In this document: positions 15,160 to 23,714 of the stretch, piece by piece
Position numbering within the stretch: position 1 is the stretch's first letter
How the letters are laid out: each line of letters starts with the position of its first letter
DNA from: Ornithinimicrobium ciconiae
Lineage (GTDB): Bacteria; Actinomycetota; Actinomycetes; Actinomycetales; Dermatophilaceae
Direction of reading: 5' to 3'
NCBI RefSeq assembly: GCF_007197575.1
Contig: NZ_CP041616.1
Coordinates: 558,001-622,000, forward strand
Length of the DNA stretch: 64,000 nt
The notes under the pieces: model-generated
What the model saw: only the letters and a program-made list of their open reading frames with translations
Told to the model about the DNA's origin: nothing
Database searches by the model: none
Position numbers and translations under genes: made by a program

Positions 15160-16562
15160 GCGCCGTGACCCTGCAAGTAGCACCCCGCCGGACCAGGGTT
15201 GATGACAGTCTCTCGGTCCGCATCGAGGGGTTGACGCCGTATGCCCCGGCAGACCTGGTCGTGACGACGACCGATGGTGCGCTGCGGGTGTGGACCTCGC
15301 GCTCGGCCTTCCGGGCCGACAGTGAGGGGGTGATCGATCTGACGCGGGACGCTCCGCTGACCGGGAGCTCCTATGCGGGTGTCGATCCGACCGGTCCGCT
15401 GTGGTCCGTGGTGGGTGATGGCACCGCGCTGTTCCGCAAGCAGCGCGCGACGCCGCTCCAGTACCGGTTTGCCGTCGAGCTCGGGACGGCCGGTGAGGTG
15501 GCAGTGGTGGACGCGGTGGTGCGCCATTTCGGTCACCGGGTGGTGGAGGAGTCGGTCGCCGAGCCAGGCATCGTCGGGACGGTGCACCGGCCCGGGGACC
15601 GGCAGCCCCGTCCCGCTGTGCTGTTGCTCGGCGGGTCGGACGGCGGGAGCCTGAACCACGCCGCGTCACTGCTGGCGGACGAGGGTTACGTGGTCCTGGC
15701 GCTGGCCTACTTCGGGGTCGAGGACCGACCCCCGACGCTCGCCGGGATCGACCTCGACGACATCGATGGAGCAGTCTCCTGGCTCCTGGCCAGGCCCGAC
15801 GTGACCGGCGCGCAGATCGCAGCGGTCGGCATCTCACGCGGTGCTGAGCTGGCCCTGCAACTGGCCTCCGACAACCCCCGGGTCGGCGCGGTCGTCGCCG
15901 TGGCCCCCTCGGCCCTGCGCCAGCCGGGCCTGACCACCAACTTCTCCGACTTCACCCACGCGGCCTGGGTGCGCGGCGCGGTTCCGCTGCCGTTCAACGG
16001 CTCGAAGCTGGGGATGCGTGACTGGCTGGGGAGCGCGTGGGGGATGCTGCGCAGGCGTCCGATGCGACAGGTCGAGTCCTTCCGTGAGGACCTGCGCCAT
16101 CCCGACCGGGTGCGCCGGGCCGGGATCGCGGTGGAACGGTGCACCGGACCGCTCCTGCTGGTCAGTGGAGAGGACGATCAGCTCTGGCCGTCCGCGGAGT
16201 TCGCTGACCTGATCCTGGCGCGGCTCCACGCCCACGGCCGGGTCGAGCTGGCCGAGGACCTGCGCTATGCCCGGGTCGGGCACTTCGTGGCTTTCCCGAT
16301 GGGCATCCCCGGCATGCCACCGTCGATTGACCTGAGCCCGACCTCCTTCTTCAGCATCGACTTCGGCGGGGAGCGGGCCGAGCACGCCGCCGCTGCCGTG
16401 AACGCCTGGGTGCGGCAGCTGGACTTCCTGGATCGGTGGCGGTCCGGGCTCGATCCGGCTCCTCCAGCACTCGACGGTCTCCCAATGTCCACCGCAATGC
16501 TCGACGACCTGCATCCAGCGCCCGCCGGCGTGTCCGGCGCCGCAGAGAGGAGGACCCGATGA
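15156..16562 (+). CDS. BAAT/acyl-CoA thioesterase-like alpha/beta hydrolase
   Basis: A 468-residue protein with the two-domain layout of acyl-CoA thioesterase/bile-acid-CoA:amino-acid N-acyltransferase (BAAT) proteins. An N-terminal beta-sandwich (RVDDSLSVRIEGLTP...) is followed by a C-terminal alpha/beta hydrolase with GIVGTVHRPGD, PAVLLLGGSDGG and the nucleophile elbow VGISRGAEL (Ser227). LLLVSGEDDQLWPS supplies the usual Asp region and VGHFVAFP the His. The GTG at 15156 overlaps the upstream stop, which fixes the start; the reading frame also runs open through the previous gene, but that part is shadow. In this operon it could acylate or release the peptide, cleave a bond, or act on a thioester. 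Which one is unknown. Confidence 0.72.
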   Translation: MSAVTLQVAPRRTRVDDSLSVRIEGLTPYAPADLVVTTTDGALRVWTSRSAFRADSEGVIDLTRDAPLTGSSYAGVDPTGPLWSVVGDGTALFRKQRATPLQYRFAVELGTAGEVAVVDAVVRHFGHRVVEESVAEPGIVGTVHRPGDRQPRPAVLLLGGSDGGSLNHAASLLADEGYVVLALAYFGVEDRPPTLAGIDLDDIDGAVSWLLARPDVTGAQIAAVGISRGAELALQLASDNPRVGAVVAVAPSALRQPGLTTNFSDFTHAAWVRGAVPLPFNGSKLGMRDWLGSAWGMLRRRPMRQVESFREDLRHPDRVRRAGIAVERCTGPLLLVSGEDDQLWPSAEFADLILARLHAHGRVELAEDLRYARVGHFVAFPMGIPGMPPSIDLSPTSFFSIDFGGERAEHAAAAVNAWVRQLDFLDRWRSGLDPAPPALDGLPMSTAMLDDLHPAPAGVSGAAERRTR

Positions 16563-17500
16563 CTGTCGCGGTCCAGTGCACCCATGTGTCCAAAACCTAC
16601 CCAGGGGGCGTCACGGCGCTCCGTGGCATTGATCTGAGCATCCAGGCCGGTCAGATCTACGGCCTGGTGGGGCGCAATGGCGCCGGCAAGACGACCCTGA
16701 TGCGCATCCTCGTGGGCCTGGTTGCGCCGACCGGGGGCCAAGCCAGCGTGCTGGGCCACCCGGCTGGCGGGTGCTCAACCGGTCAGCTCGTGGGGTCGCT
16801 CATCGAGACACCTGCCTATTATCCGCACCTGAGCGGGCGGGACAACCTGCTCCTCCTGGCCCGCTACCTGGGTGAGTCGGCTCCCGCTGTCGAGCGGGTC
16901 CTGGAGACGGTCGGTCTCAGTGAGCGCGCACGCAGCAGGTTCTCCGGCTACTCGCTGGGCATGAAGCAGCGGCTCGGGATCGCCGGTGCCCTGCTGGGTG
17001 ACCCACCCGTGCTGATCCTGGACGAGCCGGTCAACGGGCTGGACCCGCAGGCCATGGTCTACGTGCGTGACCTCCTCGCGCGGGTCCGGGACGAGGGACG
17101 GACGGTGCTGCTCTCCAGCCACCTGCTGGCCGAGCTCGAGCAGGTCTGTGACCGGGTCGCGATCCTTCACGAGGGCGCCGTCGTCTCCGAGGGGACCCCC
17201 GAGGAGCTGCGCCGGGGGACAGGCAGTGGCATCAGCATCGTGCTGGAGGTGTCCGACACGGCCGAGGCCGTGCGGGTGCTGGAGTCGGCTGAGGGCGTCA
17301 CCGACGTGCGGGCCAGCGGCGGCGCCGTGCACGCCCGCTCCACGGACGGCAGCACCACCCCGGTGGTCCGAGCCCTCGTCGGGGCGGGGATCGAGGTCCG
17401 ATCCGTCACGCAGGGTGAATCCCTGGAATCGGCCTACCTGGCACTGACCGCAGATCCCGATGCGGGAACCGAGCATGTGGTGAGAGGAGCAGTCTCATGA
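16559..17500 (+). CDS. ABC transporter ATP-binding protein (ABC-2/bacteriocin immunity type)
   Basis: A 313-residue ATPase subunit of an ABC-2-type exporter. Walker A GRNGAGKTT, signature YSLGMKQRL and Walker B LILDEPVNGLDP are all intact. The N-terminal half matches the BcrA/immunity-type subunits often linked to antimicrobial peptides. The C-terminal ~80 residues form the usual small accessory domain. The ATG overlaps the previous stop (ATGA), so it belongs to the RiPP operon, and it is coupled to the permease gene by another ATGA. Probable role: exporting the mature peptide or protecting the producer. Confidence 0.9.
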   Translation: MTVAVQCTHVSKTYPGGVTALRGIDLSIQAGQIYGLVGRNGAGKTTLMRILVGLVAPTGGQASVLGHPAGGCSTGQLVGSLIETPAYYPHLSGRDNLLLLARYLGESAPAVERVLETVGLSERARSRFSGYSLGMKQRLGIAGALLGDPPVLILDEPVNGLDPQAMVYVRDLLARVRDEGRTVLLSSHLLAELEQVCDRVAILHEGAVVSEGTPEELRRGTGSGISIVLEVSDTAEAVRVLESAEGVTDVRASGGAVHARSTDGSTTPVVRALVGAGIEVRSVTQGESLESAYLALTADPDAGTEHVVRGAVS

Positions 17501-18384
17501 GCGCAGTGACTGCGCAGCCGGTGATGGTTCGGCGATCGCCTGGCGTCCGATACCTGCGGGCCGAGCTGTCCGCCCTGAGTCGCCGACCGGGCGTGCGCAT
17601 CGCGGTTGGCGTCTGGTTGCTCCAGATCCTGGTGTTCGCCTACGTGGTGCAGTTCACCGTCTACCGCGCCATGGGCGCCGAGCTCGATCCGGAGCAGGCA
17701 GCGAACATGGTCGCCTCGCTCGCCCCCGAACTGGCCGGGACGTATGTCGCGGCCTCCGTTCCGGGATACGGCATCCCGGTCTTCGTCGTGCTGGGGGCGC
17801 TCGTGGCCGCTGGTGACTACCGCTTCGGCACGCTGGGCACCCTCGTCGCCCGCTGTCCACACCGGGTGAGCTTTCTGCTGGCCCGCTATGGCGCCATCCT
17901 GGCCGTCCTCGCGGTCACCGCGGTGCTCACGGTCGTGCTCGGACTGGTGAGCGGTGCAGCACTGACCCTCCTTGAGGGTGGCTCGCTGCGACTCGACCTG
18001 GGCAACCTGGCGGCCGGGGCCGCGGGGGTCTGGATCATGTCCACCGGCTATGCGACGGTCGGCTTCTCCCTCGGCATCCTGCTGCGCAACACGATGACGG
18101 CCTCGGTGGTGGCGATCGCCTGGCTGGTGGCCGTCGAGATGTTGCTCATCGGGGGCCTCGCGGGGGCCCTGCCCGTCGCCGACGCCGCCCGCTCCGTGCT
18201 GCTGACACCCAACGTCGGCTCGCTGGCGGCTGCACTGGACCACGGAGGGGTGACCAGTGGACAGGGGCTGCCCGGAGTCGGAGCAGTGACCGACGGCTGG
18301 GTCGCGGTGCTGATCATCCTGGTGTGGACGGTCGTGGGGCTGGCGCTCGCCGTGCGGGCGTTCCAGCGCCGTGATGTGCTGTGA
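17497..18384 (+). CDS. ABC-2 type permease
   Basis: A 295-residue integral membrane protein with about six hydrophobic segments, for example IAVGVWLLQILVFAYVVQF and VVAIAWLVAVEMLLIGGLAG. It partners with the ATPase encoded just upstream, with a 4-base overlap. The N-terminus has the short cytoplasmic segment common in ABC-2 permeases. Sequence similarity to named permeases is low, so the substrate is inferred only from its place in the RiPP operon. A small DUF1707-like gene follows 25 bases later. Confidence 0.85.
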   Translation: MSAVTAQPVMVRRSPGVRYLRAELSALSRRPGVRIAVGVWLLQILVFAYVVQFTVYRAMGAELDPEQAANMVASLAPELAGTYVAASVPGYGIPVFVVLGALVAAGDYRFGTLGTLVARCPHRVSFLLARYGAILAVLAVTAVLTVVLGLVSGAALTLLEGGSLRLDLGNLAAGAAGVWIMSTGYATVGFSLGILLRNTMTASVVAIAWLVAVEMLLIGGLAGALPVADAARSVLLTPNVGSLAAALDHGGVTSGQGLPGVGAVTDGWVAVLIILVWTVVGLALAVRAFQRRDVL

Positions 18385-18409
18385 GTGGGACGACGAAAGG
18401 ATCGGTCTG

Positions 18410-18607
18410 ATGACGGAGTTGCGGATTGGCACGCGCGAGCGCGAGCGGGTCGTGCGGTCGCTGATGCGGCACCAGGGGATGGGGCGGCTCACGGCGCAGG
18501 AATATCAGGAGCGGGTGGCGCGAGCCCGGGCGGCGGTCGTGGCCAGCGATCTCGACGGCTTGCTCGACGACCTCGAGGCACCGGCGGAGCCACGCGAGCA
18601 CGAGTGA
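18410..18607 (+). CDS. Small DUF1707-like protein
   Basis: A 65-residue protein whose pattern (IGTRERERVVRSLMRHQGMG, RLTAQEYQERVARARAA, ASDLDGLLDDL) matches the DUF1707/SHOCT-like helical domain common at the N-terminus of actinobacterial membrane proteins. Here it stands alone with no membrane segment. The ATG at 18410 is preferred over the upstream GTG at 18371 because CGAAAGG lies about 9 bases before it. It is the last plus-strand gene of the operon, meeting the regulator gene tail to tail after 8 bases. Function is unknown. Confidence 0.7.
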   Translation: MTELRIGTRERERVVRSLMRHQGMGRLTAQEYQERVARARAAVVASDLDGLLDDLEAPAEPREHE

Positions 18608-18615
18608 CGACCTCG

Positions 18616-19713
18616 TCAGTCCGGGTCGTGGGCAGTCCGGGTGGGATGGAGGCTGATCCAGCCCATCTCGGCCGCGCGAGCGCCGAGCTCGAAGCGGCTG
18701 GAGACGCCCAGGCGTTCGCTCAGTTGCGTCACGGTGCGACGGACCGTGCGGACCGAGACGTCCATGCGGCGTGCGATGGCGGCGTCCTTGCGACCCTGCG
18801 CGAAGTGGCGGAGCAACTCGAGCTCGACGGCGGAGGGGCCGTCGCTCGGAGGTGTGGGTGCACCCAGGGGCTCAGCCTGCTGCCACCGGAACTCGAAGAG
18901 CCAGGTCAGGGCCATGACCAGGCCGGGGCTGCGCACCACCACGGCCCCGGCAGACCGGTCCTCGGGGTCACGGACGACGAGGGCGGTGCGGTTGTCGAAG
19001 ACCAGGGTGCGGACCGGGACGACAGGTGCCAGAGCCACCTGTGCCCCGTGCTCCTCCAGCCAGCGCAGGTAGGCCATCAGCTCGGGCTGGCTGCGGGCTG
19101 AGCTGAGATAGATGCTGCGGACCCGGACGCCCTTGTCGAGGAGGGCGAGGTCCTGGTCGCGGGACTGCCGCAGCGCGGCGGGGCCTGGGTTGTGGTCCAC
19201 CAGGGCCAGCACCTCCGAGGTGCACTCGGCGTTCATCTGGTGCAGGAAGGTGACGACCTCGCTGGCGCTGTCCAGGGTCTGGGACTCCGGCTCCTCGGTG
19301 CTCAGGCTCTGGACCTGGCGGAGCAGTCGCGCAGCCTCCGAGGAGGATGCGCGCATGCGTGAGACACGGTCGATCGAGGTGGCGGCGCTGGCTTCAGCTG
19401 CGGCGACGATCCGGTTGATCGGGGCGTCGAGGGAGACGGCGACGAGCAACTCCTCGCGCACATGGTCACAGCGCACCAGGCCGAGCTCGATGAGCCGCGA
19501 AGTCACGGGCGCCAACGCGTCGGCGTTGGTGCCCAGCGTGGCCGCGATCGCCTCGGACTCCAGCGGCCCTTGCGTGAGGAGCACGGCATACACCCCGGCG
19601 CCAGCGGGGTCCTCGCCCGCGTCGGAGAGCACCTCGGACAACACCTTGGTCAGCTCCGAACACTCCGTGTCCACGTGCCCTCCACATCCCGTGGAACGTG
19701 GCCTGATGCGCAA
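18616..19713 (-). CDS. LuxR-type transcriptional regulator
   Basis: A 365-residue regulator. The N-terminal region looks like a TrmB-type winged helix (YAVLLTQGPLESEAIAATLG). A middle ligand or effector-like part follows (VRSIYLSSARSQPELMAYL). The C-terminal LuxR helix-turn-helix contains ELELLRHFAQGRKDAAIARR, DVSVRTVRRTVTQLSERLGV and WISLHP. Similar regulators control antimicrobial clusters in actinobacteria. The start is uncertain: the ATG at 19713 or the GTG at 19674, which has a GGAGGG very close to it. It lies between the RiPP operon and a divergent small secreted peptide gene, so it probably controls both. Confidence 0.82.
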   Translation of the reverse strand: MRIRPRSTGCGGHVDTECSELTKVLSEVLSDAGEDPAGAGVYAVLLTQGPLESEAIAATLGTNADALAPVTSRLIELGLVRCDHVREELLVAVSLDAPINRIVAAAEASAATSIDRVSRMRASSSEAARLLRQVQSLSTEEPESQTLDSASEVVTFLHQMNAECTSEVLALVDHNPGPAALRQSRDQDLALLDKGVRVRSIYLSSARSQPELMAYLRWLEEHGAQVALAPVVPVRTLVFDNRTALVVRDPEDRSAGAVVVRSPGLVMALTWLFEFRWQQAEPLGAPTPPSDGPSAVELELLRHFAQGRKDAAIARRMDVSVRTVRRTVTQLSERLGVSSRFELGARAAEMGWISLHPTRTAHDPD

Positions 19714-19733
19714 TTGCTGTCATGGCCCGTTCC

Positions 19734-19777
19734 GGACAACTCGAATTTCCCCACGAGGTTCGCGGCGCCGCTAGCGT
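19734..19777 (+). promoter_or_regulatory. Putative promoter of the small secreted peptide gene
   Basis: A TANNNT -10 element, TAGCGT (19772-19777), lies 43 bases before the ATG at 19820. Upstream, GGAC (38 bases before the -10) and ATTTC recur in front of the RiPP operon, where GGAC is 39 bases before the -10. The ATTTC spacing differs (27 and 30), so the shared motif is tentative. Confidence 0.35.
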
Positions 19778-19819
19778 GCGAACTACGACCACTCTAGCGA
19801 CGAACGATGGAGCACTCCC

Positions 19820-19957
19820 ATGAAGGTTCTCATGTCCCTGAAGGTTTTCACCGCGACGGCGATTGCCGCCCTCGCCCTCCTGGCCCCCACTGCGGCCAGC
19901 GCAGCGGAGACAGAGGTTGACCCCGCGTGCATCACGTGTTGGGATCACACCGAGTGA
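19820..19957 (+). CDS. Small secreted peptide (45 aa) divergent from LuxR regulator
   Basis: A 45-residue reading frame with a clear Sec signal: basic start MKVLMSLKVF, hydrophobic core TATAIAALALLAPT, then AASA-A as a signal peptidase I site. About 16 residues remain, ending PACITCWDHTE with a CxxC pair. GGAG lies 7 bases before the ATG and a plausible -10 is 43 bases upstream. It is divergent from the LuxR-type regulator of the RiPP cluster. It could be an exported signal, an immunity factor or an unrelated peptide. No family is recognised. Confidence 0.65.
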   Translation: MKVLMSLKVFTATAIAALALLAPTAASAAETEVDPACITCWDHTE

Positions 19958-20313
19958 CGGCCCGTGCGGTCCTCCCACGAGAGCGTCCGCCCCACCACAC
20001 GATCACCGAAGAATCCCTGGGCGCAACACCGCTCGCCGAACGGTGGAACTGTCTGGACGTGAGTGAACGACGCGCCCCTCTTTATCCAGCGACGCCGTTA
20101 AATCGATTCCTGAATAGTGACCGGAATGTTATAAAAATTTGGGAATCCCCCGGGTGTCATTGGTACGTTTGAGCGCGCGGCGCCTCCTCCTGGGGTCATC
20201 CGGCTCCGGCCGCTCGGCGTGCTGTGACGCATGCGCTGACACTGCAGGGACGTTGAGGTGCTGTCCGAGATGTCAGCGTACGGTTGATGTCAAGACCTGA
20301 GGAGCTCATCACG
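19958..20313. other. Gene-free region before the osmoprotectant operon
   Basis: No convincing gene. The part around 20095-20150 is unusually AT-rich for this chromosome (ttaaatcg, gttataaaaatttggg) and probably holds promoter or regulatory DNA for the proV-like gene. No clear operator was identified. Confidence 0.5.
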
Positions 20314-21570
20314 GTGTCAGTGATCAGGGCGGAGCATGCCTACAAAGTGTTCGGTCGCCGCCCAGAGCGGGCGGTGGAGCGGCTGCGGGCCGGGGCGGAC
20401 CGCGAGGAGTTGCACCGCGAGGGCGTGACTGCCGCAGTCATCGACGCCTCCTTCGAGGTCAATGCTGGAGAGATCTTCGTCGTGATGGGACTGTCCGGAT
20501 CGGGCAAGTCGACCCTCATCCGGATGGTCAACGGTCTGTTGACCCCGACGGCTGGCCAGGTCGAGGTCGCTGGTCACAACGTCAAGGACCTGGACGACAA
20601 GGGACTGCGCACGTTGCGCCGCGAAAAGATCAGCATGGTCTTCCAGCACTTCGCACTCCTGCCGCACCGCACGGTCGGTGAGAACGCTGCCTACGGCCTG
20701 ACCCTGCAGGGCATCAACCGGGCCGACCGGCAGGCCCAGGCCGAGCGGGCCCTGGAGATGGTCGGCCTCGGCGGGTGGGGCGGCTCGCTGCCCGGCGAGC
20801 TCTCCGGTGGCATGCGCCAGCGCGTCGGACTGGCCCGGGCTCTGGCCGCCGGCACCGACGTGCTGCTGATGGACGAGGCGTTCAGCGCGCTCGACCCGCT
20901 CATCCGCCGCGAGATGCAGGATCAGCTCATCGAGCTGCAGCAGCGGCTGGACAAGACGATCCTGTTCATCACCCACGACCTCAACGAGGCGATGCGTCTC
21001 GGCGACCGGATCGCGATGATGCGCGACGGCCGGATCGTGCAGATCGGGACCGCCGAGCAGATCCTCAACGACCCCGCCAACGACTATGTCGCCCAGTTCG
21101 TCCAGGACGTCGACCGCACTAGGGTGCTGACTGCATCCTCGGTCATGGAGCCTCCCGTGGCGGTGCTCGGCTCCGAGCAGGGCCCGCGCACGGCGCACCG
21201 CCTGATGCGCGAGCACCAGCTCTCGCACCTGATGGTCGTCGACCGCCGCTATTCGCTCCTGGGTGTGGTGCGTGAGGACGACGTGGCCCGTGCGGTGGAG
21301 CTGCAGCAGGACGACCTGACCGGCCTCGTCGAGCCCGTCGTCACGGTGGCGCCCGACGTGGCGCTGGCCGACCTGTTCGCCGCCTCGGCGGTGAGCCCGG
21401 ACGCGCTGGCGGTCATGGACGGCACCCGGCTGGTGGGTGTCATCCCGAGGGTGACCATGCTCAGCGCCCTGGCCAGCGTGGGCGGGCAGGACGTTGCTGA
21501 GGCTGACATCCATGCCGTGGGCGGGAGCCAGGCTTTTGCCGAGGCTGGCGCGGCAGGAGGAGAACTCTGA
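20314..21570 (+). CDS. proV: Glycine betaine/proline ABC transporter ATPase (ProV-like)
   Basis: A 418-residue ATPase energising uptake of compatible solutes. It has Walker A GLSGSGKST, signature LSGGMRQRVGLARAL, Walker B VLLMDEAFSALDP and an extended N-terminus (AYKVFGRRPERAVE) typical of ProV/OpuAA. The C-terminal ~130 residues carry two CBS motifs (AHRLMREHQLSHLMVVDRR; LVGVIPRVTMLSAL), which in this family can sense ionic strength. The start is set at GTG 20314, about 9 bases after TGAGGAG. TTG/ATG codons at 20284-20287 are alternatives. The gene overlaps the permease start by one base and is the first of a three-gene operon. Confidence 0.9.
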   Translation: MSVIRAEHAYKVFGRRPERAVERLRAGADREELHREGVTAAVIDASFEVNAGEIFVVMGLSGSGKSTLIRMVNGLLTPTAGQVEVAGHNVKDLDDKGLRTLRREKISMVFQHFALLPHRTVGENAAYGLTLQGINRADRQAQAERALEMVGLGGWGGSLPGELSGGMRQRVGLARALAAGTDVLLMDEAFSALDPLIRREMQDQLIELQQRLDKTILFITHDLNEAMRLGDRIAMMRDGRIVQIGTAEQILNDPANDYVAQFVQDVDRTRVLTASSVMEPPVAVLGSEQGPRTAHRLMREHQLSHLMVVDRRYSLLGVVREDDVARAVELQQDDLTGLVEPVVTVAPDVALADLFAASAVSPDALAVMDGTRLVGVIPRVTMLSALASVGGQDVAEADIHAVGGSQAFAEAGAAGGEL

Positions 21571-22523
21571 TGATGCTGCCCACGATGGACACCGTCGAGT
21601 CGGGGATCCCGCGGATCCCCGTCGGCGAGTGGATCGACACCGGTTTCGACTGGGTCAAGACCAACTTCCGCGAGTTCTTCAACCTCCTCGCGGACGGCAT
21701 CGAGAACGCGGTGGACGGCCTGGCCGACCTCCTTGCGTGGCCACCGGCGATCGCCGTGGTGATCGCGTTGTCGCTGCTTGCCTGGCTCGCCCGCGACTGG
21801 AAGCTGGGGCTGGGATCGTTGCTCAGCCTCGGTGCCGTCATCGGCATGGACCAGTGGGAGAACTCCATGGTCACGCTGGCGCTGGTCGTCGTGGCCACGG
21901 TCGTGGCGCTGGTGATTGCGATCCCGCTGGGCATTGCGGCCGCCCGCTGGGACGGACTCAGCGCGGCCATCCGACCCGTCATGGACCTGATGCAGACCAT
22001 GCCAGCCTTTGTGTGGCTGGTCCCGGTCGTCACCCTCTTCAGCATCGGCGTGCCCGGCGCGCTGATTGCCACCGTCATCTTTGCGCTGCCTCCGGGGGTG
22101 CGGCTGACAGAGCTCGGCATCCGACAGGTCGATGCCGAGGTCGTCGAGGCGGGTCAGGCCTTTGGCGGCACACCGCGACAGATCCTGAGCGGCATCCAGT
22201 TCCCCCTGGCGATGCCCACCATCATGGCCGGGGTCAACCAGGTCATCATGCTGGCGCTGTCGATGGCCGTGATCGCCGGGCTGGTCGGCGCCGGCGGCCT
22301 GGGCGGTGCGGTGGTCTCGGCGATCATGACGCTCAACATCGGGCTGGGCTTCGAGGCCGGGCTGTCGGTGGTCGTGCTCGCGATCTATCTGGACCGGGTC
22401 ACCGCCTCGGTGGGTGGTGGTGGCTTCTCACTGTTGCGCCGACGTGGGCGCAGTTCCGGCGTCGTGCCAGTGCAGGCAGTGGATGAGGACGCTGATCTCG
22501 AGGGACGAAAGGCGATGGTCTGA
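21570..22523 (+). CDS. proW: Glycine betaine/proline ABC transporter permease (ProW-like)
   Basis: A 317-residue inner-membrane permease of the ProW/OpuAB family. It begins with the amphipathic segment WIDTGFDWVKTNFREFFN seen in this family, then has about six membrane helices and the coupling-loop region VVEAGQAFGGTPRQILSGIQ, which contacts the ATPase. MMDLMQTMPAFVWLVPVVTLF-like segments are typical. It starts at the stop of proV and is followed by an 83-base gap with a small hairpin before the binding-protein gene. Confidence 0.9.
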   Translation: MMLPTMDTVESGIPRIPVGEWIDTGFDWVKTNFREFFNLLADGIENAVDGLADLLAWPPAIAVVIALSLLAWLARDWKLGLGSLLSLGAVIGMDQWENSMVTLALVVVATVVALVIAIPLGIAAARWDGLSAAIRPVMDLMQTMPAFVWLVPVVTLFSIGVPGALIATVIFALPPGVRLTELGIRQVDAEVVEAGQAFGGTPRQILSGIQFPLAMPTIMAGVNQVIMLALSMAVIAGLVGAGGLGGAVVSAIMTLNIGLGFEAGLSVVVLAIYLDRVTASVGGGGFSLLRRRGRSSGVVPVQAVDEDADLEGRKAMV

Positions 22524-22540
22524 GCTGGGCTGATGCGACG

Positions 22541-22556
22541 GCGGACCTGAGTCCGC
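22541..22556 (+). promoter_or_regulatory. Intercistronic hairpin between proW and proX
   Basis: GCGGAC, a 4-base loop and GTCCGC lie between the permease and binding-protein genes. It may stabilise the downstream mRNA so that binding protein is made in excess. It is short, so this is tentative. Confidence 0.35.
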
Positions 22557-22606
22557 AGCACCTGCGGCCGCGAGGCCGACAAACTCCCCCAAGGAGGAAC
22601 AACTTC

Positions 22607-23566
22607 ATGAAACACACTTCGATGATCATGCGCACCGGAGCCATCACCGGCCTGCTCGCGCTGACCCTGACCGCCTGCGGCTCCGACGGGGGTGACAGCG
22701 AGGACGACGCCAACGCTGGCGACAACGCAGCCGAGGGCACCGACGAGGGTGGCGAGGACGCTGCTGGCGGCGGTGAGGGCGGCACCATCACGCTGGGCAT
22801 CATCCCGTCGTGGACGGACGGTCTCAGCACGGCATACCTCTGGAAGAACGTCCTCGAGGGCGAGGGCTACGAGGTCGAGATCACCGAGATCGCCGATGCC
22901 GGCCTGCTCTACACCGGCGTCGCCAACGGCGATATCGACATCTATCCCTCGGCCTGGCCCGAGGTGACGCACGCCTCCTACATGGAGGAGTACGGCGACC
23001 AACTCGAGGACCTCGGCGCCTACTACGAAAACGCGAAACTCACCTTCGCCGTGCCGGAGTACACCGAGATCAACTCGATCGCTGAACTGCCGGACAACGT
23101 CGACATGTTCGGCGGCGAGATCATCGGGATCGAGCCCGGCGCCGGCCTGACCAAGGCGACCAAGGAGTCGGTCATGCCGACCTACGGCCTTGATGACTAC
23201 ACCCTGGTCGAGTCGTCCACGACGGCGATGCTCACCGAGCTGGGGACCGCGATCGACAACGAGGAGGACATCGTCGTCACGCTGTGGCGGCCGTTCTGGG
23301 CCAACAGCGAGTTCCCGGTCAAGGACCTGGAGGACCCGGAGGGTGCCCTCGGCGAGGCGGAGACGCTGAACGCGATCGCCACGGCGGGCTTCAGCGATGA
23401 GTTCCCCGAGGTTGCTGAGATGTTTGCCAACTTCAAGCTCGACGACGACGCCTACGGCTCGTTGGAGGACACGGTTGTCAATGAGTTTGGTGGCGGTCAG
23501 GAAGCCGAGGCCATCGAGGCCTGGCTCGAGGCCAACCCTGACTTCGTCGGGACCCTGACGGGCTGA
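22607..23566 (+). CDS. proX: Glycine betaine/proline-binding lipoprotein (ProX-like)
   Basis: A 319-residue substrate-binding lipoprotein. A signal peptide ends in the lipobox LTAC (LLALTLTACGSDGGD), followed by an acidic linker and then the OpuAC-like fold starting ITLGIIPSWTDGLSTAYLW. Aromatic residues in YPSAWPEVTHASYM and VTLWRPFWANSEFPVKDLED are where the quaternary ammonium cage of this family is formed. AAGGAGG precedes the ATG. It completes a ProVWX-type importer and is followed directly by a strong terminator. Confidence 0.9.
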   Translation: MKHTSMIMRTGAITGLLALTLTACGSDGGDSEDDANAGDNAAEGTDEGGEDAAGGGEGGTITLGIIPSWTDGLSTAYLWKNVLEGEGYEVEITEIADAGLLYTGVANGDIDIYPSAWPEVTHASYMEEYGDQLEDLGAYYENAKLTFAVPEYTEINSIAELPDNVDMFGGEIIGIEPGAGLTKATKESVMPTYGLDDYTLVESSTTAMLTELGTAIDNEEDIVVTLWRPFWANSEFPVKDLEDPEGALGEAETLNAIATAGFSDEFPEVAEMFANFKLDDDAYGSLEDTVVNEFGGGQEAEAIEAWLEANPDFVGTLTG

Positions 23567-23587
23567 TCGCAGGCAGCGCAGATCAGC

Positions 23588-23625
23588 ACGGCCCGTTCCG
23601 GAGTTTTCACTCCGGGGCGGGCCGT
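23588..23625 (+). terminator. Terminator after proVWX
   Basis: ACGGCCCG..CCGGAG pairs with CTCCGG..CGGGCCGT around a ttttca loop, giving a stem of about 14 bp with a two-base internal mismatch. It sits 21 bases after the proX stop. Confidence 0.8.
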
Positions 23626-23714
23626 TGCTGTGGGCAGGGGGTCGCTGCCGTGGCCCACGGGTCGGTCCGCTCCACGGACTGTTGCCGTGGGCGCGCGACG
23701 TAGACTCGCGCCCC

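Noticed and set aside
3470..18607. Reading the cluster as a classical lanthipeptide
   Set aside because: No LanC-type cyclase is present, while YcaO and SagB are; the set fits azole formation.
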